DNA of 64,000 nucleotides from Pseudoscleropodium purum (GCA_963969395.1 OZ017796.1:8558501-8622500); one strand, 5' to 3'. Positions 47,414 to 60,020 are shown, counted from the stretch's first letter. Program-made: numbers and translations. Notes: generated by a model from the letters alone, not told the origin.

Positions 47414-48550
47414 ATGAAGCTGGTGTGGCAGAAAATCACGAAGAATGGGGCGGGGAGCGTAAAGCTGGTGCCGGAGGAAGCGGAGGACATGTGGCATGTG
47501 TACAATTTGGTGGCGAAGGGGGATCTCGTCTCGGGGATCACGGTGCGGAAGGTGATGCGCGAGACGGCTTCGGGAGGCGGGGAAGCGGAACGCGTGCGAC
47601 TGAAGCTGGAGGTCGAGGTGGAGACCGTGGAGTATGACAAAGTGGCGTCGGTGCTGCGAGTGCGGGGGAAAAACATGTTGGAGAGCGAGCATGTGAAGCT
47701 CGGGGCGTATCACACCATGGAGCTCGACCAGCAACGGCCTTTCGTGTTGGCCAAAGTGGTTTGGGACGCGATGGCCATCGATTATCTCAAGCAGGCTTGC
47801 GATCCCGCCGCGAGTGCAGATGTAGCCGCCGTGATGATGCAAGAGGGCTTAGCCAATATCTGTCTCGTGGGGGCCAGCATCACCACCGTGAAAGGACGAG
47901 TCGAGACTTCCATTCCTCGGAAGCATGGACCTGCCATTGCGGGGTACGACAAAGCGCTGAACAAGTTCTTTGAGAATGTGCTTCAAGCTGTTCTACGTCA
48001 TGTGAATTTCTCCGTCGTTCGCTGTCTTGTCATTGCTTCTCCAGGTTTCACCAAGGACCAGTTCTTTGATTACATGATGTTGGAAGCTACGAGGCGAGAT
48101 TTGCGACAGATTATTGAAAACAAGGGGAAGATCGTGTTGACGCATTCTTCCTCGGGCTACAAGCACGCGTTAAAGGAGGTCTTGGCTGCTCCTCCTGTGA
48201 TGGCACTCATCAAAGACACCAAAGCTGTTAAAGAGGTCAAGGCGTTGGATGACTTCCATGCTATGTTGTCTAACGACTCTGCGCGAGCCTTTTATGGGCC
48301 TGGTCACGTCTTTGCAGCACACGATCGCCTTGCTATTCAGACGCTTCTTATTACTGACGAGCTTTTCAGGAGTGCGGATATTAACACGAGGCGGAAGTAT
48401 GTGAATCTGGTCGAATCTGTGAAGGCTGGAGGTGGTGAGGTGTTCATTTTTTCTGTTATGCATATCTCCGGTGAGCAGCTTCAGCAACTGACTGGTATTG
48501 CTGCCATCTTGAGGTTTCCGTTACCAGACTTGGAAGATATGGAGTTGTGA
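47414..48550 (+). CDS. PEL1: Pelota / Dom34 ribosome-rescue factor, complete and intronless
   Basis: Pelota works with the Hbs1 GTPase to split ribosomes stalled at the ends of, or within, broken mRNAs (no-go and non-stop decay); it acts in the cytoplasm. The reading frame is open for 378 codons with no intron, matching the usual length of plant Pelota. Three eRF1-like domains are visible: an Lsm-like N-terminal domain (about residues 1-130, opening MKLVWQKI), a central domain (about 136-268, with [12 protein letters not shown] at 206-217 and [14 protein letters not shown] at 243-256) that lacks the GGQ hydrolysis motif of eRF1, and a C-terminal domain (about 272-374, with [10 protein letters not shown] at 313-322 and [20 protein letters not shown] at 352-371). 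The start at 47414 is chosen because the family begins MKL and the context is ACCATGA; an in-frame ATG at 47378 would add 12 non-conserved residues. Third positions are GC-rich in the 5' half and less so in the 3' half. No neighbour of related function is seen. The family call is very secure; the symbol follows the Arabidopsis paralogue name. Confidence 0.97.
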   Translation: MKLVWQKITKNGAGSVKLVPEEAEDMWHVYNLVAKGDLVSGITVRKVMRETASGGGEAERVRLKLEVEVETVEYDKVASVLRVRGKNMLESEHVKLGAYHTMELDQQRPFVLAKVVWDAMAIDYLKQACDPAASADVAAVMMQEGLANICLVGASITTVKGRVETSIPRKHGPAIAGYDKALNKFFENVLQAVLRHVNFSVVRCLVIASPGFTKDQFFDYMMLEATRRDLRQIIENKGKIVLTHSSSGYKHALKEVLAAPPVMALIKDTKAVKEVKALDDFHAMLSNDSARAFYGPGHVFAAHDRLAIQTLLITDELFRSADINTRRKYVNLVESVKAGGGEVFIFSVMHISGEQLQQLTGIAAILRFPLPDLEDMEL

Positions 48551-50811
48551 TTGTCATTGTCCTTTATGAGTATCTGCAACACCGTTTTGTATAGTGCGCC
48601 TTTTTTATTGTGGAGCCTTGCGAGTTGCCTTTAGATCTGTGCTTTGTAACAATAGAGAGTGAGGTGATGCGAGTTAAATCTCGTGATATAGCAATACGAT
48701 ATTCACATTGCAGCTCCTACAATTTTGCACATTATCAGTTACTCTTTATTATTTGCAGTTATTTGTGCATTATCTATTATCCTACACCCTATTAGTGGTG
48801 AGTGTGCTCTATCGCCTCTTTACGTTTTGATCTGTGTCAGTTTAATTCGGTATTTTGGTTCGGATGGGATTTTTTTCCTCTAATACTAGAGTTTACCCCT
48901 GCCAGGTGTTTTGAAGACTTTATTGTTTATTTTGTTGATTATGTTAATGTCTCCCAATTTTTGATGAGTGGATGGCTGTATCCAGGATTGGGAATAATTT
49001 CCAGCTGCATGATTGCCTCCCGCGTAGACCGTCTTTGAATTACCAATCAGCCTCTGGTTGCGAAGTGTCTTGTTGCTGCTGAATTGCATTGTCAATTACC
49101 GTGACCGATCTTCATGTTTCATTGCCTCCAATCCTCTTCAGAGTCTAGTCTCATTGCTTTCCCACCTCTGCCATGTTGCGCTGCTGACGGATGAATCGTG
49201 AGTTGGGCATTGCTTTACTAACAATGGCTTGTCTTGCAAATTCAAAGTTGCATTACTGAACCTTCGGAGATGGTTTCATGAAGGGTTGTTTGTTGTGGTA
49301 GTTTGAGGTGAATCGTCCTGAGTTGAGGAGTGTGAGTTGAGTTCGGTTTATGAATTGTGCAGAAGAGGATGTTTTGATTTATATTGTCGGTGGAACGTCA
49401 TGTTTCGTTTTGCTGCCTGGCTTTGTTCTGGATTGGATTGGACTTTAGGGTTAAGGTTGGTGCGGTGACGGGAGATGGTGCTTGGAAGGAAGAAGGAGAA
49501 GTTTGGGAGCCATGCCCCAGCAGTTCCACCTCCATCCTTCTGAAATCACCCGCTTGCCTGCTCCTGGTGACTCACGGCCTTTCCTTGAAGTAGTTTCGTG
49601 TAGTGCTTATATGGTTATGCAAAATTTCCCCGAGTAAAATGCCTGCATCAATAGAGATAGTTGATAAGCCTGAACCCTAGTTTTCACATTGTGTTGCACT
49701 TTGACTCTCTCTGAATGAGCTTAATTAATAATGCAGTGGAATACACCCTGCTAATTGCTCCCCTGAATACAAATCCCTAATCAAATGTGATAAGTGATAT
49801 GACTTGAAAAATGAAATCAATTCATCCCCACATTTTCACTTGCTCTTCCTAAACTATATGAATGTAATTGATGATTCAATGGAGTGTTTTGTAGTATAGT
49901 ACACTGATTGCACATCTACAAACTCATATTTAATCAGATAAACATCAGAGCTGCACAACATGAGAGGTTGGGAGATGAAAGTGAAGATCAATAGTGGAGG
50001 TTTGACTCTACTATTGTCAAGAGAAATTGATGTTTGTTGGTCAATAGTTGTTTAGGTTTTTGTAGACAAAGTTTATTATGTAATTAACTCATTCTAGTAG
50101 AATGAAATTGATCAATAAGTGACTACTTTAAATGATAAGCTATTTGAATGCAAAATTGAGCATGTTGCAAAACCAACTCTATTGATCCTTGTCTAAAACG
50201 TACACCTCCTAATCATGAGAGCCTACAATCTATTATAGGAAAAATATATTTATTACCTTGAAAATTCATAGTTTATTAATATGTTCTAAAATTCATATAA
50301 AAAGAATCCTCTTTCAATTGCCATCAACACCCATAAAACTATAATGGTTTTTTTTATAGGAACCATATTTAGAAGCTTATAGGGTTGATTTAGGTGTAGT
50401 TGGATTTGATGTAGCCATCTTAGATTTCATAGGTTATAAAGATGAGTAGACAAGTACTTAATTGGGTGTGATTTAGTTGTAGGTGCTTATATGAGGAGAA
50501 TTGACAATATAATACATACTAACATCTCACACCCAATTCATGTAGGTATTATCATTGTAGGTTCATGTTTTCTTTTTCTTTAATTTCTCTGAGAAAAACA
50601 CAACCACTCAACTAATGCATAGGAAAAAGATTACAAGGTGTCAATCATGATGTTCATGTTTTCAATAATAGTGTCCTTACCATTTGAATATTAGTGATGA
50701 CAAAGTCATATTGCTTTAACCCTTTTAGAAGACCATACAATCACTTTGGAGTTGCAAAAGGAACAATTAGGAGAATAAAGTGAGATGAGTGATGTACTTG
50801 GTCTCAAACCC
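48551..50811. other. Downstream flank of Pelota
   Basis: The 3' untranslated region of Pelota should lie in the first few hundred bases, but no clear polyadenylation signal stands out. Later open stretches (48802-49038 and 49384-49593 plus) are not recognised. The DNA becomes AT-rich after about 49.75 kb. Confidence 0.5.
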
Positions 50812-51095
50812 TATAAGGTAGGTACACCCAAATGTGCAACTAACCTTAAACCACCTTCTATACTATGTGTACTGTGCATCTCCAAAGTCAGTTCTGTACC
50901 TATGTGAAAGAAACACTTTTAGAACCAAACTTTGTTCCTTAATAACTTTTGCATACAATATCCAAATGTCATGTTTCTTAGTGTGTTGGAACCTCCTTTC
51001 ACTTGCCAACAAGAACATATGAAAATCTGACCAATCTAATAATAGAAAATAGGCTCAGTAGCAAAAAGTGGCGGTTTGGGGAGCACCTACCTTAA
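50812..51095 (-). mobile_element. H element, copy 2, reversed (about 284 bp)
   Basis: It runs from TATAAGGTAGGTAC to GCACCTACCTTAA and is the inverse of 128-405, for example AGAACCAAACTTTGTTC (about 50930) against GAACAAAGTTTGGTTCT (about 287). It is a small non-autonomous element, possibly Tc1/mariner-like. Confidence 0.8.
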
Positions 51096-51099
51096 ACCA

Positions 51100-51448
51100 G
51101 ATTTGTGGATGGGAATTATGCATCCAATTGGACAAGTTTATCATGATTTGGATTGGTGACCTAGTGGAAGCCAGGGAGCTTTATGCAACTTGTTTTTTTT
51201 TCATCACTTCACAAAAGCTCAGAGCTTCAATTCTATTCTTGGCCGATGGTTTTGAAATGATCGACTCACTCTTACTGGCCATATTTGAAGACATGACAAA
51301 TCGGGAATGTCAGCAGCGTGGATATCAGCTTGTCTGGGTCTTTAGAGACCATGTGCATTCGGAGTTTTACCATTTGCACAAGATGCATGGCGAGATTACA
51401 ATGATGGGATGTCTGTATGAAATGATTTGCACGGCACCACGAAATTGA
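51100..51448 (+). CDS. Unrecognised open stretch, about 116 codons
   Basis: After the end of the H element the frame stays open to a stop at 51446-51448. The peptide is mixed in composition, with patterns such as LDKFIMIWIGDLVEARELYA and a His-rich part (HVHSEFYHLHKMHGE). It is longer than most open stretches in this AT-rich DNA and could be an exon or a gene relic. The ATG at 51068 lies inside the H element and is not a likely native start. No family was recognised. Confidence 0.25.
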
Positions 51449-52245
51449 TCGATACCGTCCATGGGTTGGAGATTCTGATTCAATCTGCTGGTTTGACTAC
51501 CAAGAGTTAAAACCTTTTGATCGGAACGGCATCATTGGGAGATAGTTCAGTCCTACTTTCAAGCCCTTTCCGCATTTATGACTTAACGTCCGTTACTAGG
51601 AAGAGTCTTGTATAAAGAGTATTGTGCATGTGGGGTCTTCTTCTGCAGTTGATTCTGTCATTGGTTTGCACTCGTGGTTTTAGTTTGCACTGTATGTTTA
51701 AGTTTACTTACAATGCTGGTCTCAATTGGTGCTCGCCCTACAAAACATATCCTGGCAGGTCTACTGAATAACCATGGAACCTGACGGTAGAGTAGCTTTA
51801 TTCTTCCATTTGCTTAAGAATTCTTGTTCTCGATATTTCATCTTTTACTACTTGCTTGGTTTTGTGACTTTTGTCATGATATTTTGAATCTTGTCCGTTT
51901 GGATAGAACTGGAAGTGCGAACATTCTCTTTGACAAGATGATAAAGAGCCAAATTGAAGCGAGCATGGTACAAATTTTAGTACCCTTTTTTTGCACTGAC
52001 ACTGAAATTACCTTGATTAAATTATTTTCAATGTTTTCTCATGACTTCGATTCGAATTAGCAAGGGTCAATGTAGTGAGTAGCGACTGTCACAAGTTCAA
52101 TTTCTCCTCCTTAATTTTTTACGTCACATGCAGCAGATTATATACGAGCCAAGTTTCTCTACCCTTCACTAGCTCTTAGGGCAGTAGGCATAATCTTATT
52201 CACAGTTTTATGTGCAGGAGCATTTTCAGTGCCTACCATTCTTAC

Positions 52246-52461
52246 GTAAGTCTCGACTCTGAAGATGAGGCATTGAAGTGGAACTTTCGTGAAAGCCCTA
52301 ATGGAGATGCAATTTCACATTTTATGTATTTTTCGAGTTCTGTTGTAGGTCCTTTTTTCATTAAAAATTTTCTAAGTCATCAAATACGAAGAAAGATGCT
52401 TCAAGGTATTTATCCAGATTCTGAACAAATATGCTCTGCTGTCAATATCTGGAAAGATTAA
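52246..52461 (+). other. Unrecognised open stretch with splice-like edges
   Basis: The sequence TTTTATGTGCAG|GAGC (about 52205-52222) looks like an intron end and TTAC|GTAAGT (about 52243-52249) like an intron start. The following frame is open to 52461 and contains EDEALKWNF and GPFFIKNFLSHQIRRKM. It might be part of a split gene together with 51100-51448, but no family match is known to me. Confidence 0.2.
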
Positions 52462-52607
52462 TACTCCGTGACTTCTGAACTTGGAAATGAACTTCAAAGC
52501 AGGGCTCTTCACCAAGAGCATTATGATGTACTCAGGTGGAGTTGTGGCGTGTATTATCGGAGTAGGATTCACTTGACTAGTAGGTCTGAGAATTAATTTT
52601 TGTGATC

Positions 52608-52653
52608 AAACCCTAAACCCTAAACCCTAAATTTTTAATTTTGGGGGTTTAGG
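52608..52653. repeat. Interstitial telomere-type repeat, inverted
   Basis: AAACCCT is repeated three times and ends AAA (52608-52631). After an AT spacer, GGGGGTTTAGG (52643-52653) runs in the opposite sense, so a small hairpin is possible. The plant-type telomere unit supports a plant source. Confidence 0.75.
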
Positions 52654-53885
52654 TGGATTACTTCCAGGATATATAGTTTTCAGGCGCATTAATGAGACAT
52701 TTCCATTTCAGATTTTCGAATGCATTACAGATATTATTCATAGAGAGAACCCTATTGAAATTCAAGTTGCACAGAACATCCATGCACGTACAGTACCTTG
52801 GCAAATCGGGGTCTTGAATTTTCAACCTAGGGGTCGGTTCAATTTGTACAATTGGGTGGAGGATTGTCCATGGATCCCACGATCCATCCACAGCCATCAA
52901 AAGCAGTAGCGTTGTTGGATTGAAACTACAGGAAAGCTATGATTTAGGGGGAAGGAAGGAAGGAGATTGCGTTCGTGAACTCTGCTCGACCCAACATCTG
53001 AGGGTGCTCATTCCACCGGTTGTACGTTACACAAAGGTATCACCAGCTTGAACATTCAAAGTGGGAAGACTGCCCTTGAGAGCTTAGCCCAATAGAAGAG
53101 TACGAATTAGGAGCATGCAGATGTCAAAAAGCCGTGCATCGCCCCTGGAAATGTGCATGTGCTAAATTGTTCCATGACCTTGATCTTTTGATATGATTAT
53201 TAATGGACCAGGAAGCATCTCTTTTCAAGGGAAAATGATATGACTCAGCTACTTCACACTCAAGTGGTGTTCGTATGATATCATCGACTTTTGTCAATCC
53301 TCAAATCGGTCGATCTTTATTCTTGTTAGATATTTCGAATATTCTTACTCACATTATGAATATACAAGGGAAGCAATCATCAGTGTTTTACTATAATCAG
53401 GAATATCTCCAACCTTGTGGCTGGAAATTGATAGGAGAAGTTCAAGCGGGAGTGTATTCCAGGACAGTGGCAGTCTCAAGCTGGTGATGAGGTCTTATAC
53501 AGGACGGGTTCATCGACCTTCGTGGAGGCAATTGATAACAATTATTCCTGCGAGCGTACACTTTGTGACTACATCTCCCATTCTATTGAAACAATTTCAC
53601 CCTAGAACTCCTGTAGACCACATAGACTGCTTTGTGGCAAGCTCACACAAGAAATTGTAGCAAGGAAAAAGAGCCTGTCTTGTGAGGTGACGGGTCTGGA
53701 TCATGTGACTCCGTGCTGGTAGAATCGTTCTAGATCTTCAAATCAAATCAAATTTTGAGAGTTTCTCACTGTTGGATGCCAAGTGTCTACAAGATTAGAC
53801 TTATCCTTGATGCAAGGCTATAGGGATTGCTAAAAAGGACGGAGGAGGGGAGTCTACCTTAGGGGAGAAAATCTCTTATATTCAG

Positions 53886-53942
53886 AAATTACAAAAGGAC
53901 CATGCCAAACGTCAGAAATTACGAAAGCACCATGCCAAACCT
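53886..53942 (+). repeat. Two-copy tandem repeat, about 30 bp
   Basis: CAGAAATTACAAAAGGACCA then TGCCAAACG is repeated once with two substitutions and a small length change. Confidence 0.7.
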
Positions 53943-54486
53943 TTCGGTTTTCGGTGCATGGAGCTTTCGCCGCTAAGTTATATATACAATGCAAGCTGTG
54001 AGCGGAGAATCGCGCCTCCCAATATGCAGGTTAAGACTTCTCGCTTTTCGAGATAAATTGGCACTATTGAAGATAATACCAGCGCTTCTTTTTCATCCCC
54101 TGACAGCGGGCATCACCACTTTCTACAGAAAGCAGGAGCGAGACAAGTCTGAACCAGCGATGGAAGGGAATAAGTGATGATAGCCTGGCCCAGGTTACTA
54201 GCAATTCTTCCACCAAAAGGTGCAGAGACCAACCCTAAAAGACAGTAGCAGATCTTGGTGAAGCGTACCCAATATACACCCTTGATTCTGAACCCACCCA
54301 TCATCCTAGATCCAGGGGATAACTGAGAGTGCCTGAGTGGGTTGTAAGGAACCTCTGTGGGCCAGAGAATTTCCCTGAATCATTTCATAGCAATATCATC
54401 AACAACAAGGTGGCTCCACAGATGCCTTCCGTAGCAATAGAATCAAACTGATGTACCCTTTTAAGGTCTTGCGGATTCTCCTCTTC

Positions 54487-54513
54487 CTTTCCTTTCCTTT
54501 CCTTTCCTTTCCC
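54487..54513 (+). repeat. CCTTT simple repeat
   Basis: About five copies of TCCTT in a row, followed by a C-run. Confidence 0.9.
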
Positions 54514-56021
54514 CCGCCTGCACTCTTTTGCTGCTTGTTGACTGCCTTTGTTCATCAGTGTTATCTTGATAGGCTTCTCTGGCCTTCCATACAATAGTCA
54601 GGCTTCAACGGCAAAAACTAATGATATTCTATCAGCTGGAGTGCATGATGTGGGTGACTTTAGGTGGAGCTAGTGAGCTGAACCAGTCCTTTGCACATTA
54701 TAAGAAAAGGATGCCTGGAAGATACTGCCTGCATGGGCGAGGTGATCAAGTGTGCGCTGGTAGATGTTCGATTGAATCCCGAGACTTCTAGTCCTTGTGT
54801 CGAGATTCTCGGATGTAAACTTATCCAGAGGCAGGTACCAACAAACCTCATCTTAATTATTTATTTATTTATTTACGAAGAAATGGTATGCGGTCCCTTG
54901 CGAAAGTTTCCTTCCAGTTAGATGTGCTACTGCGAGATGCTTGCTGAGAAACCCAGGATATGCTTCCTGAGAACAAAAACATGCATGCAAGCCTGCAGAC
55001 CATTCTTGCTTGCAGTGACAGAGGGAGAATAAGAAGAAGGGCTATGGTTATGAAATAGCTAAGATCACATGGAATGTCCTGAGCCCAAGCCCCGCCTAGC
55101 TGAGATTGCGCTGGCCTTTGGGACCACAACTTCTTCACTTGTGTGTGCACAACGCCAAGTCGCATCCCCCTAAACAATACACATGTGCACTCCCAGCGAA
55201 ACAAAGGATATTTCAATTCAGGGGTCCACATGCAAAGCGGAACAGTACAAAGTCAAACCAATTGTTGAATGATCTCTCCGGCCGCTCAAAAGTGGTACGT
55301 TAAGGTAGAGGACTTTCAATTCTAAAACCTAACTGGAGCCCTGAAAAAGGGTTTATTTTACTTGCGCTCAGCTTCCAGATGGCGGGTTGTGCCCATGTGA
55401 TTGATTCCGCTTCACATAAACTTACGTACGTTAATTTAATCCACAGCAGCTGGACGTACTGAGCTTCATCAGAAAGAGGGCTGCCTGCCTGCCTGCCTGG
55501 AGTTCGGCTTTGACGAAAGGAAGCCTGAGCTTTCGCAAGGACGAAGTAAGTTAGTGTGCATCGTTCTGTGGCCCTGTTGAAGCGGATGGATTGATAGATA
55601 GATAGATTAATTAATTGATGCGGTGGTGGTGCAATTTCCCCGTTCTTATCATGAGGAACAGAAAAGGGGATGATCTGATCGATCTACGTTAACGTAGGTT
55701 CATGATTTGCAAAAGGGCTGGGTCAATAGATTGAAGCATTCCACTTCGGTAATAAGACACAGGGATGGACAAATGGGTGAACCACAGTGCCCCCTGGCTG
55801 CAGTTGAGCTTATCTTTGAAACCAGTCGCCCGCCAGCCTTGCTCTCTCTCTCACTCCACCTTGATTGACGAGGAGCAGTTATAGTTGGGAGTCCGTAGGC
55901 ATGTCTGTTCTTGAGTTGTGGACCTAGCTACCAGGTTGAAGGGCGCACTGTGTCTGTTCATGTTGGTGTGCTTCCAGTACGTAATACCTGGATTCTTTGC
56001 AGCCCTATGCATGCACTTGCC

Positions 56022-56057
56022 AGGGAGGGAGGGAGGAAGGGAGGGAGGGAGGGAGGT
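56022..56057 (+). repeat. GGGA simple repeat
   Basis: About nine copies of GGGA with one interruption (GGAAGGGA). Confidence 0.9.
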
Positions 56058-56086
56058 AACATATCATAATAACAAACCACTTCAAC

Positions 56087-56115
56087 AGGCAGGCAGGCAG
56101 GCAGGCCCTGCCTGC
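56087..56115 (+). repeat. AGGC simple repeat with inverse partner
   Basis: Five copies of AGGC are followed by CCTGCCTGCAGG, which can fold back on them. A matching TGCC run lies at 55482-55500. Confidence 0.85.
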
Positions 56116-57804
56116 AGGACTGGTACCATACTACCATACCCGGCCTTTCTTTTCTCAGGACAAATTGCACTGACATTGCACTGTTCAGGTTTGGTCACAA
56201 ATGGTCATGAAACCACTCCTGTGCAACCATGTGCAGGTGTGCTTGCATCAGATTCCTTTCCTACAGCCTTTTCACTGCTTTTTTTTATAGAAAAGAAGGA
56301 GAGAATAGCTGAATAGGCATCATGAATTCCCAATATTCAGGGCATGGCAACTGATTCCAAAGTGATACAGTGTTGTACTGTACCCTCACTGCTTTGAGAA
56401 TGTGATGTGGTACTGGGACACAGTGGCAAACAAAACAGGGAAAAAGGCTTGGAAAGTCTTCCAGAAACCAATTTTTAAATAGGGGAAAAAGGCTTGGAAG
56501 TGGGAAAAACACTCGCCCCCACTTTTCCATGAAACAAAAAGGGGACCCGGGGGATACTATACTACTGATGCCTGAGCTTTGGAAAAGGAACTTTAGCCAG
56601 GGAGTAAGATAATAAAAATGCACATCCAGATATTTTGTCTCCGTCTTCAAGAGCGCTCAACTACTGATTAAGTTATTAAGCTTTGTAAGAAGTACAAAAA
56701 TTCGATTTAATTTTGAATGGACTCACTGTTGTTTTTGTATTCCACTAGTTCGAAATGAATTTGTTTAATTCATTTGCATTGTATGGAGTATCAATAGACT
56801 ATTGTTGTTGTTGTTTTCTTGCGCACTTGAGGATTTTATTCCCTTGCGAAGCTGCGGGTGTACCTTTCAAACAGTAAACCCAGGAGAAGATTCCCAAGCC
56901 CCAAGTGCTTTGGTAAAAGCCGGGAATGCCATTGTGGAAGGATGGACCGAGCTACCCCAAAAGCACCCATTTCCTTTCCGTTCATTGGACTCGGCCCAAA
57001 GTCCAATTGACCTAGCACCGAAGGTGGAGATTGGACCCAACTCACCCAAAAGAGTTTCTTTTGTTTCTACTTTTTAAAACGAAAAGAAATCATGAATGAG
57101 AACAATGAAATTTGCCACCCGAAGGAATTCTTTAGGTTGGATTTCCAACTTAATTTACATTATTGTTTGCACAGCAGGTCGGCCTTTTCAGTTTTCAGGA
57201 ATCAATGGAGGCCAATAGTATAGCATTGCGAAGTACACACAACTTGGGCAATCAGATACTCACTTGGAACCAAAAGAAACGGTCAAATGAACAACCAATA
57301 TGTGTTGTGGAATACACACATAAGCTTCGAATGTTTGTCCCATGCTGCAGACAAAATCATGAATTTGGGGTGCGTCCACTTCCCTTTCTCTGATTGGAAT
57401 CAATCAGAGAATGTCATGACACTCTTTCATTCTATTTAGTGTGGTCCACACGGAATGCATACCACTAGATGATCATTCGTTTCGTTTCACTCCCATGATT
57501 TAAGGAATCCACACTATTCACTAATCAAGCTTTTTTTTTCTTTTTTAACTTTGAATAATTAGCCATGTTACAAGTACATGAATGATGTGGGAATCTTTGT
57601 CATTTTATGGTCTTTGCAATGTAGGTTTTAAAGTAGAACACCACTATTTTACTACCATAAACCCAGGATGAAGTATAGTTTAGAGTAATTGATGATAGAA
57701 ACTCTATTTAGAGTGGCCCCATGTTTGTAGGAGTAACACATGAATTGAGAGGCAATACTAATTTAGAATGAAGAGTTGGTAGTTTCCAAAAGAAATAGAG
57801 AAGA

Positions 57805-58127
57805 ATTGCTATATAGCCATAGTAAGGTAAACCAACCTATATCAAGGTAAAGGCCCATGGCAAACACATAGGGAATGCCTTATTACAATCTTTCATCAAC
57901 CCTTGACTTACTTTTTTCAATAAAAGTGAAATTTGGGCTACATTAGATTGAGTTTATAGCCACAATCAACGTTTTAAATGATGGTGATGGAGTAAATAGT
58001 AATGACGACAAAGAACTTTTGCCTTCTGAGTGTAAATTTATTACAAAAAGTGACCTTTTTAGTCCTTCATGTTGTAACCATATCAGGTTATATTGTGACT
58101 TGCTTTCAATGAGTAAAATGACCATTT
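57805..58127 (+). repeat. J repeat, copy 1
   Basis: This segment is found in inverse at about 63192-63505. Shared blocks include TTTTTTCAATAAAAGTGAAA then TTTGGGCTACA, a GTAAATTTATTACA block, and AGTAAAATGACCATTTATAG. No coding signal was recognised. Confidence 0.5.
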
Positions 58128-58129
58128 AT

Positions 58130-59062
58130 AGATGCCCTTGTTGTTGATTTTTGGGGTACTAGTCCAAAGACAAGCTCTTGGGGGAGGAGAAGGGGAGCAA
58201 TTGGAGAGTACACTTCAAAAATTCATAACAAATTCATTCTTTATCCAAAAAATAAAATTTCAATTCCTCTCCCCATTCCTCCCATTTGTCTTTTCTGTGG
58301 GAAAAAAAACATTAAAAAAATGCCGAGCAGGACAAATCTATAGTCCCGTCCTTCTGCCGCTGTAATAGCCTGGTTTACTTACCTTCTTTGCTGCAAGCCG
58401 TGAGCCAGCTTCTCAACCCCGCCGTTCAGATGTGCAGGAGCGCAGGGAGCATCACTCCACTCCACTCCACTCGTGTCATGGGTGCAAGGACAGGAACGTA
58501 ATTTCTGCGGGAATTTCCACTCTGAACATGGTTGCAGACTGACGGACCTGCCGAATGAAGCGCCTGACTGCCGCGCCTGACTGACCCGAGTATAAGTATC
58601 CCGGCTTTCCGAATTGCATGATCGATATCCTACTTAATTACGAATACTAGCTGTGAGCTAGCTAGCTAGCTTCTGGGGATCCGTCCGTCTGTGCCGTGCT
58701 AATCATCTCGATCTAAGTTACTAGTCCGGATTCCGTCCCCCGCCATACATACAAACAATTAATAATCTTCCCTTTGATGGCCGGGAACAAGCTAGCTCAG
58801 TCAGTCGATCACTCACTGACTCCTGTCTGCAATTTTGGATTTCTGGGAAGTGATCGAGTGGCGGGGTCGGTGCTCGAATATTCAGCGACAGTGCTGCGCA
58901 TATTAAGTTTTGTGCCTGCTGTTGGAATCAAATGCCACTCAGAAGAAGGGAAGGTAGGCCAACGGGCTCAACCCAGTCACCTAGCTCCCGTTCATGAAAC
59001 CAAAGCTGACTGATCGAGAATGTTGCTCAAAAATCGGGGCCTCAGCTGCTCGCTCAGGGATC
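58130..59062. other. GC-moderate DNA, no confirmed gene
   Basis: It contains a short GCTA run (AGCTAGCTAGCTAGCTT, about 58657-58673) and a CCACT run near 58460. An open stretch at 58774-59013 has no recognised product. Confidence 0.5.
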
Positions 59063-59353
59063 ATGTGTGCTGTGAAAGAAACTTACTTCGGACTCCCACT
59101 GCAACTGTAACTTAGTGATGTGTGCTGTGAAGGAAGTTCCCACGGCAACTCTAACTTAGTGATGTGTGCTGTGGAAGAAGCTCCCACGGCAACTGTAACT
59201 TAGTGATGTGTACTGTAAAAGAAGCTCCCACTGCAACTGTAACTTAGTGATGTGTATTGTGAAATAAGCTCCCACTGCAACTGTAACTTAGTGATGTGTG
59301 CTGTGAAATAAGGTAAGCTAACTTCGGCCTCCCACTGTAACTGTAACTTAGTA
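59063..59353 (+). repeat. Tandem repeat, 44-bp unit, about six copies
   Basis: Each unit starts GATGTGTGCTGTGAA and ends GCAACTGTAACTTAGT. The inner four are close to 44 bp; the first and last carry an extra ACTTCGG-type insert. The period is not a multiple of three, so a repeated protein is not implied. Confidence 0.85.
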
Positions 59354-59809
59354 CTGGCTCTTCCCTGGAGTGAAGAGGCTTTCAATCCTAGCACGATACT
59401 CGTTGTCTTAAGCATGTTTGGGGTCCACAGTCTTGGAATGCCCCGTTTCAGGAATCCCTCCATTACTAAAAAACCATTATTATTCCACTGTATTAGCCAC
59501 TTGCCAGGTTGCTACCCACACTAATTTCAAGTGGTCAGCTGGGTCAAGACTCAAGATGGGAGTAGTACAGTACACTCAGGGCACAAGTTCAGGCTCAGAC
59601 TTATATGATATAAAAGCATGCCCACCGGGCTTGCAAAATGGATGACCTTCTGGGAGCTGGGTTGAAAAACTGCCCCCATCAGGCTTGCAAATTGGATGAC
59701 CTCTCCCCTGCACCCGCCTCAATAGCCTCAAGATATATAGTTCATGGCTTGAAAAAATGCAACTATTTTCAAGCCCAGTGCCTTGGTTTGCAAATGAAGT
59801 AAGACAAAC

Positions 59810-60020
59810 TTTAACCCTTGAATTATGGACTGGTCACCGTGGAAATAACATCTGTTTTGGTACCGTGTGCATTTTTGGATTAAAAAAAAATGAAAAAGCA
59901 CTCATTGGAAGTCAAGCTATTGTAGAAGACCTTCCTTTTTCCCACAAAATTTGGAAGATGATTAGTTGCGCTTCTCTCTTGCATAGAGAGATTCTTTGTC
60001 ATTCATCAGCTGAAAAACGT
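59810..60020 (+). repeat. D repeat carrying the uninterrupted TTAA site
   Basis: This copy contains GCATTTTTGGATTAA followed by an A-run and TGAAAAAGCACTCATTGGAA. At the matching point the copy at 35210-36245 holds an 820-bp element between two TTAA. The single TTAA here is 59880-59883. Confidence 0.8.

Larger units (their letters stand above)
53000..57540. other. GC-moderate DNA with simple repeats and no confirmed gene
   Basis: Many short open stretches overlap in opposing frames, none with a recognised domain. Simple repeats are listed separately. A pair of short direct repeats (GGGAAAAAGGCTTGGAA at about 56439 and 56483) lies here. Confidence 0.5.

Noticed and set aside
47231..47842. 203-codon open stretch on the minus strand over Pelota
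   Set aside because: It lies opposite the conserved Pelota frame in GC-rich codons; its His/Pro/Arg-rich translation is a typical shadow.
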